A stretch of DNA of 64,000 nt, from the NCBI GenBank assembly GCA_023412005.1, contig JAEYOE010000024.1, positions 1-64,000 on the forward strand. Reading direction: 5' to 3'. The position numbers and the translations under genes were made by a program. This DNA is from Bacillota bacterium. GTDB lineage: Bacteria; Bacillota; Clostridia; Christensenellales; SZUA-584. The notes under the pieces were generated by a model. That model was given only the letters and a program-made list of their open reading frames with translations, did not search any database and was not told the origin of the DNA. Of the stretch, positions 8,829 to 17,414 are shown piece after piece. Each line of letters opens with the position of its first letter. Position 1 is the first letter of the stretch.

Positions 8829-11291
8829 ATGGATTTAAATGATTCAAAATTGTATAGTAAGCTTGTTGAGCGGCAAAGCGACTTTATTCCAAATATTAAG
8901 AGTGTTTTCGATTATGTAAAAGACCTATTACCTCAAGTAGTTAATGTTTTTTCCAACTATACTCAGCATGATGTCGATCACTCTATCATGATTACAAACT
9001 ATATGTATGATATCATTGATGACGTAGAAAAAATGAATGATCTTGAAATAGCCATGATGATATTTTCCGCCTTATTGCATGATATCGGAATGGTAGTCTT
9101 AGATAAAGAAATTGAGAGAATTAAGAAGGATGATCCCGAAATAATCGAATGCAAATACACAGTTGTCTTAGAATCTCTTAAGGATGAAAAACTTGCATTA
9201 CAGGAATGTATTAGACCTATCCATGCCAAACGATCAGCTTTGCATATCGCACATATGAGAAAAGACAAGCAGAGTTGGTTTGTTCTCCCAAATAATACTA
9301 ATAACAACATAGCTGAAGAGATACAAAAGATTTGCCAATCCCATGGCGAGACTTTCCAATGGATAAAGACCGAGTTATCTCAGGATTGTTATAAAGGCTG
9401 CTACTCTTATAATGCACAATATATAGCCTTATTACTAAGATTGTCCGACTTGTTAGACATTGATGAAAGCAGAACACCAATGCACCTCTATCAATTAATT
9501 AATCCCGAAGGCATTGGTGATTTGGAATGGCGGCAGCACTTTATTATTGCTAATACGCCAAAGATACACATTAATGAAACGACCAAACAGAAAGTTATCA
9601 GACTTTATGGTGAAAGTTCTGATCCCAAAGTACATAGAAAGCTACTAAAGTTTATTGATTATATAAATCAAGAATTGTTGGACTCAATTAATTTGTCAGA
9701 TACATTCCAAGATAAAAAATATGCAATAATTTTTAAATCAAACATTGAAAACAAAATCCAGACTAAAAAATTTACATTTTCTGATTTTAGACTTGACTTG
9801 GATTATAATGCAGTTACTCAACTTTTGATGGGAGAACATATTTATGGTGACAAAAAATATGGATTAAGGGAACTTGTACAAAATTCAATAGACGCATGTA
9901 TGTTGATGGAGGAAGTATCAACAAACCATAAAGACTATTTATATAAAAAATATGAGCCATATATTAATATAATTTTTAATAGAGATAAAAAAGAGTTAAT
10001 AATTACTGATAATGGTGTCGGAATGTCCTTGAATATTCTCAAGAAATATTTCTTAAATGTCGGTGTTTCTTACTATTCTTCAAATGAGTATAAATATAAA
10101 GGGTATTCGTACAACCCTATTGGTAATTATGGCATAGGATTTCTTTCATGCTTTATGATGTCATATGATGTAAAGATTGAATCAAAACACTATGCTGATC
10201 AAAAGCTCAACAAAATTGAACTTGTACGAAATAGCGAATATATATGTTTAACACAAGAACAGTCCACTAAGATGCAAGGAACCGATATTATTTTAGATCT
10301 CGACCAGTTTCTTGCTGTATTCCCTGATATACAAAAAACCAAGGAATTCTTAGAGCTAAACTTTATAGATTGTGGGTTGCCTATTAAAATATTAAATTAT
10401 GAAAATGGAACTACAACAGAAATACAGTGCAATTTAGTTAATCTAAAAGAGAATTCGAATGTAATAGCAAGATTAGATAAATATCTATACAATATTGATG
10501 GTTATATTGAACTTCATTGTAACACTGTCGGGTGCATTGAAGCATTGGATGGATTTGAAGGCGATCCAAGCTATATATACTCAACTTGTAATAAAACCTT
10601 AACTGCGGAATCCAAAAGTAAGATCAATATAAATGATTTCGTCAATAATGGACAGGTTACATATCTTAAAGTCCCTATTATATCAGATAGTGATGAGTTT
10701 AATACTTATCTCGATGTACTCGGTAATTTTGATGATGTCCTAAGAAAGCTAGATGATATTGAGTATATTGAGATATTTTGTACTGATGAGTATGAACTTG
10801 ATGAAGGCATATCTGAAAATGATTATGATAAGATAATTGGTGAATATAGCTTTCTTGATTTTTGTAATGAACATGGGCATTCGTCTTATTCACCGACATA
10901 TGCAAAAAAAGTTAGATGTTCTGTCGTCAGCGATAATATTGATAAGATTTTGATTTATAAAAAAGATATAGGGTTTGGCATGTATTGGAGCAGGGAGGAT
11001 AAAGTGTTTATTAAAAATGTTCTGATCCCTGATTTCACAATTACGATTCCCAAACTAATCGAAGGTATATATTTAAAATCAGCTTTATTTAATATAAAAA
11101 ACAAGGCAATTGTACCTAATGTATCTAGGAACAACGTTCAAAAGAAGGACGCTGATAAATTTTCATATGCTATTGGCAAAGCTATTCATTTATGGATTTT
11201 GGATAATATAACAATAGACTCAAAAGAAAAAGGATTGCTAGAAAAATTCATTAAAGAGTGTTATCCCGATACTAATGAATTTCTTGTGTAA
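8829..11291 (+). CDS. HD-domain / HSP90-like (GHKL) ATPase fusion protein
   Basis: The product has 820 residues. The N-terminal third carries HD metal-hydrolase signatures: HDVDH (47-51), LLHDIG (83-88), and an Asp-rich helix LLRLSDLLDIDESR (about 202-215). The middle carries a GHKL ATP-binding fold of HSP90 type: RELVQNSIDAC (347-357), DNGVGM (394-399) and IGNYGIGFLS (431-440). The C-terminal 350 residues are unrecognised. It is not a chaperone of the HtpG family, which is encoded separately at 44991-46871. The DNA is strikingly AT-rich against its neighbours, which suggests transfer. Domain make-up and island setting point to a stress or anti-phage role; this is inference. The start follows AGGAG. 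Confidence 0.85.
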   Translation: MDLNDSKLYSKLVERQSDFIPNIKSVFDYVKDLLPQVVNVFSNYTQHDVDHSIMITNYMYDIIDDVEKMNDLEIAMMIFSALLHDIGMVVLDKEIERIKKDDPEIIECKYTVVLESLKDEKLALQECIRPIHAKRSALHIAHMRKDKQSWFVLPNNTNNNIAEEIQKICQSHGETFQWIKTELSQDCYKGCYSYNAQYIALLLRLSDLLDIDESRTPMHLYQLINPEGIGDLEWRQHFIIANTPKIHINETTKQKVIRLYGESSDPKVHRKLLKFIDYINQELLDSINLSDTFQDKKYAIIFKSNIENKIQTKKFTFSDFRLDLDYNAVTQLLMGEHIYGDKKYGLRELVQNSIDACMLMEEVSTNHKDYLYKKYEPYINIIFNRDKKELIITDNGVGMSLNILKKYFLNVGVSYYSSNEYKYKGYSYNPIGNYGIGFLSCFMMSYDVKIESKHYADQKLNKIELVRNSEYICLTQEQSTKMQGTDIILDLDQFLAVFPDIQKTKEFLELNFIDCGLPIKILNYENGTTTEIQCNLVNLKENSNVIARLDKYLYNIDGYIELHCNTVGCIEALDGFEGDPSYIYSTCNKTLTAESKSKININDFVNNGQVTYLKVPIISDSDEFNTYLDVLGNFDDVLRKLDDIEYIEIFCTDEYELDEGISENDYDKIIGEYSFLDFCNEHGHSSYSPTYAKKVRCSVVSDNIDKILIYKKDIGFGMYWSREDKVFIKNVLIPDFTITIPKLIEGIYLKSALFNIKNKAIVPNVSRNNVQKKDADKFSYAIGKAIHLWILDNITIDSKEKGLLEKFIKECYPDTNEFLV

Positions 11292-11313
11292 TATGGTATA
11301 TATCGCCATTACG

Positions 11314-11345
11314 AAAAACAGCGCCTCTCCGGCGCTGTTTCTTTT
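11314..11345. terminator. Bidirectional terminator between island A and the amine operon
   Basis: AAACAGCGCC pairs with GGCGCTGTTT around the loop TCTCC, with T-runs on both strands. It ends the plus-strand HD/HSP90-like gene and the long minus-strand operon that finishes with ridA. Only the loop and right half of this hairpin recur at 25516-25535. Confidence 0.85.
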
Positions 11346-11473
11346 CCCCAATATATATCCAATTGACTGACGATCAATTAGCCTCCTATCACCGCATCCA
11401 TCTCTATCTCTATCACCTGCGTCGGCCTGTTCAGCGCCGTCGTCCCCACCATGGTAAACAGCGGCTTAATCTC
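11326..11473. repeat. Right border repeat, copy A (terminator half plus ridA 3' end)
   Basis: This segment is homologous to 25516-25656. The first 20 bp are identical, a short diverged part follows, and then about 87 bp covering the last codons of ridA match closely. Here it is part of an intact ridA. Confidence 0.8.
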
Positions 11474-11773
11474 CTTAAAAATCTCGCTGTAAGCCCGGCC
11501 CGCCTCAGCCCCCTTGCTCATATCCGTCAAATACGCCTTGATCTTCACCACGTCTTTCACCGTCGCGCCCGCCTGCTCTAATAGCTTCACCTGCTTTTCC
11601 AGCACATACTTCGTTTGCAGATACGCATCATACTCCCCGTAAACGCTGCCATCGCTCTGAACACTCGTGGTTCCGCCCACAAACACGAACGGCCCCGTCT
11701 TCACCATGCGGCTGTACCCCACGGTCTCCTCCAGCGGCGCACCGCTCGAATAATTCGTTCTTGTCAAATCCAT
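11378..11773 (-). CDS. RidA family imine/enamine deaminase
   Basis: RidA (YjgF/YER057c/UK114) proteins hydrolyse reactive imines and enamines such as 2-aminoacrylate. The product of about 131 residues has the family pattern, including FVFVGGTTSVQSDG, a central E-K-Q-VKLLEQAGA helix, and a GTTALNRPTQVIEIEMDAV C-terminus. The ATG at 11773 gives the better spacing from AGGAG; the adjoining ATG at 11776 is possible. It is the last gene of the operon, right after the DadA-type oxidase. This fits a role in clearing imines made by amine oxidation. Its 3' end has a decayed duplicate at 25571-25656. Confidence 0.9.
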   Translation of the reverse strand: MDLTRTNYSSGAPLEETVGYSRMVKTGPFVFVGGTTSVQSDGSVYGEYDAYLQTKYVLEKQVKLLEQAGATVKDVVKIKAYLTDMSKGAEAGRAYSEIFKEIKPLFTMVGTTALNRPTQVIEIEMDAVIGG

Positions 11774-11784
11774 CATATCTCCTT

Positions 11785-12909
11785 TCACGCTTTCGCCTTA
11801 AACCGGTCATAAGCAAACGCTTTGAGACTCAGCACCGGCTCTTCCCCCGCCGCCAGCTGCGACAATAGCAGCCCCACCGTGGGCGATATGCCAAACCCAT
11901 GCCCCGTAAACCCGGCCGCGACTATCAGCCCCGGCACCTCATCAACAGGGCTGATCACCGGCACATGGTCCGCGCAGTCGTCTATCCACCCCGCCCACGT
12001 GCGCACAATCTTCACGCCCGCCAGACCCGGAAAATACTTGATGATGCCCCGGCATATGCTGGGTGCCGTGAACGATGTTGTCATGGTGCTGGCTGGATCG
12101 GTGGTAAACTCGTCGATCCCGCTTGAGCCGCCGAACACGAACGAGCCGTGCTTTGATTGGTGCCCGTAGAAATCCGCCTCGGCCGTCCCCAGCATCTGGT
12201 CAAACATCCGCGGCTGCAGCTCGGTCACCAGCGCCTCCAGCATCACCTTTTTCATCGGTATGTCGATGCCCACCGTATTGGCGATCGCGCGCGAATCGTA
12301 CCCCGCCGCCAGAACAACAGTATCCGCCTCATACACGCCCGCGTCGGTCATCACCTGCCGCAGCCTGCCTTTGATCTTTTTAAGACCGATAACGCCCTCG
12401 CCCGTCACGAACCGCGCGCCGAGCTCCCTTGCTCGCTTATAAAACCCGAGCGTCGCCGTCATCGGGTTCGCATGCCCGTCCGTGGGGCACCAGCTCGCGC
12501 CAATCACCTCATCGCTCATGTACGGGCAGATCGCGCGCGCCTCATCGCCGCTCACCATCCGCACATCAAGGCCCCCCGCCGCGCTCGCGCCCACCAGCTT
12601 CTCGAGGATGGCTAAGTGCTGCGGCGTTTTGCCGAGCCGCAGGTTTCCCTGCTGGCAGTATTCCACATCGGTGCCCAGCTCGTCAGATAGCCCCGGCCAC
12701 AGGTGCCGCACGCCGTACATCGCGAGAGGCAGCTCGCGGCTGTCGCGCGCGCTCTGGCGCACACCGCCGCCGTTGCGGGACGACCCGCCAAAGCCGATCT
12801 CGTTTTTCTCTATGACAAGGCTTTTGATGCCTCTTTTGGCTAAATAATAGGCCGCCGCGCACCCGATGATGCCGCCGCCGATAATAATCACGTCCGCCTG
12901 CTTACTCAT
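11785..12909 (-). CDS. DadA-type FAD-dependent amine/amino-acid dehydrogenase subunit
   Basis: This 374-residue protein is of the glycine/D-amino-acid oxidase (DAO) fold. The N-terminal dinucleotide-binding motif IIIGGGIIGCAAAYYLAKRG is followed by an SSRNGGGVRQ segment typical of sarcosine-oxidase-beta, OoxB and HcnC subunits. The C-terminus has GFTGHGFGISPTVG, the second FAD-contacting motif. It would oxidise a secondary amine or amino acid to an imine. The start overlaps the end of the upstream [2Fe-2S] gene by 8 nt, which supports a multi-subunit enzyme with the genes at 12902-15142. The substrate cannot be read from the sequence. Confidence 0.9.
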   Translation of the reverse strand: MSKQADVIIIGGGIIGCAAAYYLAKRGIKSLVIEKNEIGFGGSSRNGGGVRQSARDSRELPLAMYGVRHLWPGLSDELGTDVEYCQQGNLRLGKTPQHLAILEKLVGASAAGGLDVRMVSGDEARAICPYMSDEVIGASWCPTDGHANPMTATLGFYKRARELGARFVTGEGVIGLKKIKGRLRQVMTDAGVYEADTVVLAAGYDSRAIANTVGIDIPMKKVMLEALVTELQPRMFDQMLGTAEADFYGHQSKHGSFVFGGSSGIDEFTTDPASTMTTSFTAPSICRGIIKYFPGLAGVKIVRTWAGWIDDCADHVPVISPVDEVPGLIVAAGFTGHGFGISPTVGLLLSQLAAGEEPVLSLKAFAYDRFKAKA

Positions 12910-13219
12910 CGCCGTTCACCTCGTTTGCGTACACGCTCATCTCCACAGGCCGTGCGGGTGTTCTCGGCGTGGCGTAGCTCAAAGCTTCAGGGCGTACGCC
13001 CAGCTCCTGCGCCACAATGCCGCGCACGAGACTGCCGCAGGTTTGCCCCTGACACAGCCCCATGCCCGCACGCAGATACCGCCGTATCTCGGGCAGCGTG
13101 CGCATGCCGTCGTGTACCGCCCGGCGTATTTCGCCGCGCGTAATCTCCTCGCACCGGCAGATAATCATGTCGTCGCCGTCACGCGGCTCAAATGCTGTCT
13201 GCAATAAATCTCTGTTCAT
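12902..13219 (-). CDS. BFD-like [2Fe-2S]-binding subunit
   Basis: The 105-residue product has the four cysteines of a bacterioferritin-associated-ferredoxin-like fold: CRC near residue 22 and CQGQTC near residue 54. In HcnB, OoxA and proline/hydroxyproline dehydrogenase alpha subunits this domain is fused to the FAD subunit. Here it is a separate gene overlapping that subunit by 4 nt. It probably passes electrons between the two flavoproteins at 11785 and 13216. Confidence 0.85.
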   Translation of the reverse strand: MNRDLLQTAFEPRDGDDMIICRCEEITRGEIRRAVHDGMRTLPEIRRYLRAGMGLCQGQTCGSLVRGIVAQELGVRPEALSYATPRTPARPVEMSVYANEVNGDE

Positions 13220-14808
13220 GCCGCGCCTCCTTTGAAAAACCGGGCTTTGCCCGCCATACCTTTAGGCACGCGCATGGTCAGCAGCGCCGTCGCGTCAAAG
13301 CTTTTCGGCGCTTTGAGGCTAATCACTTCCGCTTCACACACCGCCGCGCCGCTCCGATCGAGCGCGGTACCCGTGTCGCCCGCCTCGGGGTATGGGAAGA
13401 ACTCGTATGGTATCGTCACGCTCGCATACCCGCCGCCGATATCCTCGTCCACCAGGAATATCGCCTGACCGGGGCACACCGCCACGCACAGGCCGCAGCC
13501 GCTGCAGCTCGCTGCCGGGTTCATCTGCGGCAGGCTCGTGATGCAGCTGCCCACGGTGATGCAGCCCTTGGGGCACGCATCCTGACACGGGTTGCACGGT
13601 ATGTTCTGTGTGCATTCAATCACCACATGAGCGCCGCCGGCTGCTTTGCCCGCCGCGCACGGGAACGCACTGAGCTCCTCTTCGGCGATGTAGCCCTTGC
13701 CGAGCAGCGAGTCGGAGAGCGCGTAGCCTTCGTCGGTCGTTGTTAAATCGGTGCGGCCCTTGTTGTCGTGGCAGAACATGCCCTGTCGCAGCCGTGAGAG
13801 CGAGCCTTGCAGCGCATCGTAGATTGTCTTGAATTCGTCCTCGGTCATGTAGCCGCCGGTTTTCGCCGCCGCCGCGCCCGCGATGCGCCCCTGCACCATC
13901 GCGCTGCTCGCTTCTTCGATGCCCGCCACGTCGCCCGCCGCGAAAATGCCCGGCACGGTTGTTTCACCGCTTGCGTCAACCACCGGCACAAGCCCGCCCT
14001 TGAGGCGGCTGTCCTGCATCTCGCAGCCCGCCATGCGCGCCAGCTGTGCCATCGGCGAGAGCCCCACAGCAAGGCAGATCGTGTCGACCTCGAGGTGCTT
14101 TTCGCTGCCCGCAACCGTCTTCCAGCCGCTGTCCACCTCGGCAATCACGGCGCCGGTGACGCACGTATCGCCCTCCGCCCGCACCACCGTTTGCGCCATG
14201 TAGAACGGTACGCCCGTGCGTGCCACCTTGGCCGCGTGCACGCCGTAGCCGCCCACTCTTGGGCTCGCATCCACCACGGCCACCACGTCGCAGCCCGCCT
14301 GCTTCAGCTGAAAGCTGACCACCAGCCCCACGTTGCCCGAGCCGACCATCAATATCTTCTCACCCGGCTTCACGCCGTGCAGATTCATCATCGTCTGTGC
14401 CGCGCCCGCGCCGATCACGCCGGGCAGCGTCCATCCCTCAAACGGTATCATGTTCTCGCTCGCGCCGGTCGCAATCACAATGCTGTCGCCCTTATAGTGT
14501 TCAATCCGGTCGTCCGCCATCACGGTGACCTCTTTGTTCGCGAACAGGCCCATCACGGTGGCGTTCAGGCACACGGTAACGCCAAGCTCACTCGCTTCGT
14601 TCAGCAGCGCTTCGCCGATGCGAAACCCGCGAATCTTGGCCTTGTGCTCCTTGGAGCCGAAGAATTTATGTATCTGCTTGAAAAGCTGGCCGCCCGGCTT
14701 TGCGTTTTCGTCGAACACAATCACGCGCATTCCCGCCTTGGCCGCTTCAATCGCCGCCGACAGCCCCGCCGGGCCCGCCCCGATGACGATCAGTTCATAC
14801 CTTTCCAT
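13216..14808 (-). CDS. FAD/NAD(P)-binding oxidoreductase with two [4Fe-4S] clusters
   Basis: The product of about 530 residues is related to HcnB/OoxA and sarcosine oxidase alpha. An FAD-binding GAGPAGLSAA lies near the start, a second Rossmann motif (GSGNVG) in the middle, and FAAGDVAG closes the FAD domain. An insertion near the C-terminus holds eight ferredoxin-type cysteines: CTQNIPCNPCQDAC and CSGCGLCVAVC. These would let the enzyme hand electrons to ferredoxin rather than oxygen, which suits an anaerobe. I prefer the ATG at 14808, 8 nt after GAGG, over the ATG at 14814. It overlaps the BFD gene by 4 nt. Confidence 0.9.
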   Translation of the reverse strand: MERYELIVIGAGPAGLSAAIEAAKAGMRVIVFDENAKPGGQLFKQIHKFFGSKEHKAKIRGFRIGEALLNEASELGVTVCLNATVMGLFANKEVTVMADDRIEHYKGDSIVIATGASENMIPFEGWTLPGVIGAGAAQTMMNLHGVKPGEKILMVGSGNVGLVVSFQLKQAGCDVVAVVDASPRVGGYGVHAAKVARTGVPFYMAQTVVRAEGDTCVTGAVIAEVDSGWKTVAGSEKHLEVDTICLAVGLSPMAQLARMAGCEMQDSRLKGGLVPVVDASGETTVPGIFAAGDVAGIEEASSAMVQGRIAGAAAAKTGGYMTEDEFKTIYDALQGSLSRLRQGMFCHDNKGRTDLTTTDEGYALSDSLLGKGYIAEEELSAFPCAAGKAAGGAHVVIECTQNIPCNPCQDACPKGCITVGSCITSLPQMNPAASCSGCGLCVAVCPGQAIFLVDEDIGGGYASVTIPYEFFPYPEAGDTGTALDRSGAAVCEAEVISLKAPKSFDATALLTMRVPKGMAGKARFFKGGAA

Positions 14809-14824
14809 AATCATTGCCTCTTTA

Positions 14825-15142
14825 CTATTGATGCATGGCTTGCACGCCATACTGCGTCTGCACGCGCATTCCCTCACGCAGCGGCGTCACACAGGTGCGC
14901 ACGTTCGGCTTGCCGTCCACAATCATCACGCAGTCGGTGCAGCGCCCAATCGCGCAGAACAGGCCGCGCGGCTTATGAAACCGCGAGGTATACCGGTGCA
15001 CCATCACGCCCGCCGCTCTCAGCGCGGTGGCGATGGGCTCCCCCTCGTATCCCTCGAGCTGTCGCCCGTCGAACTCAAAGCTCACGCGCGTGCCCTTGTC
15101 GAATGCCCCGATAATCGGGTGATTTTCTATACGCACGCGCAT
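14825..15142 (-). CDS. [2Fe-2S] ferredoxin-like subunit (Fer2_4 / HcnA type)
   Basis: The 105-residue product has the plant-type ferredoxin cysteine pattern CAIGRCTDC followed by a distant C (VRTC). It resembles HcnA and the N-terminal part of sarcosine oxidase alpha. The N-terminus (FDGRQLEGYEGEPIATALRAAG) is typical of this group. It overlaps the end of the FMN glutamate-synthase-like gene by 16 nt and is presumably an electron-transfer subunit of the dehydrogenase encoded downstream. Confidence 0.88.
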   Translation of the reverse strand: MRVRIENHPIIGAFDKGTRVSFEFDGRQLEGYEGEPIATALRAAGVMVHRYTSRFHKPRGLFCAIGRCTDCVMIVDGKPNVRTCVTPLREGMRVQTQYGVQAMHQ

Positions 15143-16449
15143 CCGCCCCCGTTTCCTTGTGTCGCGGTAAACCCAAACCCCTGGCCGATCACGAGGTCGC
15201 TGCCCACCAGCGGTATGCCCGTCATCGCGGCGGCTTCCAGCGTTAACGCGCGCAGATCCTCACGCTCCATGTTTTTCAGCTTCGATTTGCCTGCGGCCTT
15301 GGCCAGCAGCACCGCTTCGTTGGTCATTGCGGTGATGTAGTTCGCCACGCGCTGGGCCGCTTCGTCGATATCTAGGTTCTTTCTCTGCTCCGGGTCCTGC
15401 GTGCCGATGCCGAACGCACACTTGCCCGTGTGGCAGCGCATGCACACGCGGCAGCCCATGGCCACCATCGCCGATGTGCCGATCGCCACGGCATCCGCGC
15501 CGATCGCGATGGCTTTGGCGAGGTCGGCACCGTTTGTGATGCCGCCTGAAGCGATCAGGCTCACCTCGTCCTTCACGCCCATCTCCTCAAGCGCCCTCAC
15601 CGCCTGCACCAGCGCGGGCATTGTGGGAATCCCGAGGTGATCCGTCGCCATGACGGGCGCGGCACCTGTCCCGGCCTGGCAGCCGTCAATGATGATGCCG
15701 TCGATGCCGAGCTTAACGGCGATCTTCACATCTTCCCTTACGCGGCCCGCCGCTATTTTCACGAATATCGGTATTTCGTTGTTCGTCAGCTCTCTGATCT
15801 GCTCCATCTTCACCACCATATCGTCCGCGCCGAAGGCGTCGCCCGAGCGCGGGTGGCTGTGCAGGTCAATACCGGTGGGGATTTTGCGAAGCTCCGCCAC
15901 CTCGGGGCTGATTTTGCTGCCCATCAAATGCCCCGAAAGCCCCGGCTTCGCGCCGATGCCGTACACAAACTCGAGCATATCCGCCACATCAAGGTTGCGG
16001 CGCGTGAAGCCCATGCGGCTGGCAAGCACCTGTATCGACTGGCGGTACGAGTTCTCCAGTTCCTCCTGCAGTATGCCGCCTTCGCCGTTGCTGATGACCG
16101 TGCCGACGAGCTTGGTCGCTTTCGCCAGCACCGTTTTGGCTTCCTTGCTGAGCGCCCCGTACGACATGCCGGATATCATCACCGGCGTTTCAATCACGAG
16201 CGGTTTTTTGGCAAACCGCTTGCCGAGCACCGTGCGTGTTTCGCAGTCTTCGCGGTAGGTGTCCACGGTCATGCGCGTCATCTGCCCCGGCAGTATCATC
16301 AAATCGTCGAAGCCCGGCATCACGCGCGGGGTGGCGCAGCCGCGTATGCGGTACTTCCCGGCCGATGCCTTGTAGTCGATCTCCGCAATCGTATCCTTAT
16401 TCCAAAGCCCTCTGGCCGTATCGGCGGGTTCTTTAATGTTGCCACTCAT
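15127..16449 (-). CDS. FMN-binding glutamate-synthase-like subunit (GltB2 / MgsC-like)
   Basis: This subunit of about 440 residues corresponds to the central FMN/Fe-S domain of glutamate synthase. Visible motifs include GEGGILQEE, SGGITNGADLAKAIAIGADAV, and a cysteine cluster CRVCMRCHTGKC that would hold an iron-sulfur centre. As a stand-alone protein with separate amidotransferase and GXGXG partners it matches N-methylglutamate synthase subunit C, or archaeal-type split GltB. The start is the ATG at 16449 after GAAGGAAT; an earlier in-frame start lacks a ribosome-binding site. A palindromic repeat separates it from gltB3. Confidence 0.92.
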   Translation of the reverse strand: MSGNIKEPADTARGLWNKDTIAEIDYKASAGKYRIRGCATPRVMPGFDDLMILPGQMTRMTVDTYREDCETRTVLGKRFAKKPLVIETPVMISGMSYGALSKEAKTVLAKATKLVGTVISNGEGGILQEELENSYRQSIQVLASRMGFTRRNLDVADMLEFVYGIGAKPGLSGHLMGSKISPEVAELRKIPTGIDLHSHPRSGDAFGADDMVVKMEQIRELTNNEIPIFVKIAAGRVREDVKIAVKLGIDGIIIDGCQAGTGAAPVMATDHLGIPTMPALVQAVRALEEMGVKDEVSLIASGGITNGADLAKAIAIGADAVAIGTSAMVAMGCRVCMRCHTGKCAFGIGTQDPEQRKNLDIDEAAQRVANYITAMTNEAVLLAKAAGKSKLKNMEREDLRALTLEAAAMTGIPLVGSDLVIGQGFGFTATQGNGGGCACV

Positions 16450-16500
16450 ATGTATTCCTTCCCTGCTTATGTCCAACGACTACTTTTGACTCTTAAAAAC

Positions 16501-16648
16501 CTCTTATCGTGGCCCCCTCTGACGAGGGGGCTGTCACCGATAGGTGACTGGGGGAGAGAAAATGACTTAAAGAATTGGTCACTCCCTCCGGCACTTCGTG
16601 CCACCTCCCGGTCCATCCCTTTGGGATAGTCATCTGAGGGAGGCTTAA
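16501..16648. repeat. Palindromic intergenic repeat inside the amine operon
   Basis: Imperfect palindromes occur here, such as CCCCCTCTGACGAGGGGG, then CTGTCACC-GATA-GGTGACTG, then CTCCCTCCGGCACTTCG and GAGGGAGGCTT. Related elements lie at 30996-31103, 36374-36399 and 36691-36735. Such non-coding repeats are common in clostridial genomes. This one sits between gltB3 and gltB2 without ending the operon visibly. Confidence 0.65.
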
Positions 16649-16706
16649 AGGTTAATTAACAGCCTGCCTGTACCCATTGGAAACTCATTTCTGTGTTTGC
16701 AAGCGG

Positions 16707-17414
16707 TTATTTCACCGCATACTTTCTTGCTTCATCAACCTTCAGCACCGGCTTAAACAGCGTATACGTGTGCCGCCCCGAAACCGCAGGCCGAATCACC
16801 CTGAATTCATCCGCACCGGCCTTGATGCCATACTTTTCAAACTGAGCGGTCAGCATATCCTTTTCCTGCGCTGTCACCGCATCAATAAACACGTTGCTGC
16901 CAAGCTTGTCATGCGCCTCTTTGTCTCTCACAAACACCGCTCCGCGGTACATCGATTCCGCCGCCGAGGGGCCGATGGTTCCGAGTATAATCAAATTGCC
17001 GCCCATCGACATCTGCGCGGCCCATCGCCCCGCATTGCCGCACACAATGATGGTGCCGCCCTTCATGCCATAGCCCACGCGGCTGCCCGTGCTGCCGTAA
17101 ACCACGATCGTGCCGTCGTTGATATACGCGCCCACATTCGAGCCGGTGTTCTTTTTGACGATCAGCTCGCCGCCCATCATATCGTCCCCCGCGTACCAGC
17201 CGACGTTGCCCTCCACCGTGACGCGCGGCCCTTCCAGAAAACTGCCCGTATACAGCCCCGTGCTGCCCTCAATGCGAATGTCCATGCTGCCCTTAAGCCC
17301 CGCGCACAAGTTGTGCATCGAATGCGGGTTCTCAATCACGATCTCTCCCGATAACGCCGCCAGTTGATTATTCAGCTCCTGCGGCTTTAACACTGCTGCG
17401 TCTATACGGTCCAT
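16707..17414 (-). CDS. GXGXG-domain glutamate-synthase-like subunit (GltB3 / MgsB-like)
   Basis: The 235-residue product is a right-handed beta-helix with repeated Gly-rich turns (for example GSNVGAYIND and GSRVGYGMKG). It corresponds to the C-terminal structural domain of glutamate synthase and to N-methylglutamate synthase subunit B. It overlaps the end of the amidotransferase gene by 13 nt, which indicates coupled translation of partners in one complex. Confidence 0.9.
   Translation of the reverse strand: MDRIDAAVLKPQELNNQLAALSGEIVIENPHSMHNLCAGLKGSMDIRIEGSTGLYTGSFLEGPRVTVEGNVGWYAGDDMMGGELIVKKNTGSNVGAYINDGTIVVYGSTGSRVGYGMKGGTIIVCGNAGRWAAQMSMGGNLIILGTIGPSAAESMYRGAVFVRDKEAHDKLGSNVFIDAVTAQEKDMLTAQFEKYGIKAGADEFRVIRPAVSGRHTYTLFKPVLKVDEARKYAVK

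Noticed and set aside
13807..15114. Long open frame (435 codons) on the plus strand opposite the FAD/Fe-S and [2Fe-2S] genes
   Set aside because: It is a GC-driven mirror of real minus-strand genes; its translation is rich in His/Arg/Ala and resembles no protein.
15637..16629. Open frame of 330 codons on the plus strand opposite the FMN glutamate-synthase-like gene
   Set aside because: Composition is Arg/His-rich and without domain signals; the minus-strand gene has clear family motifs over the same bases.
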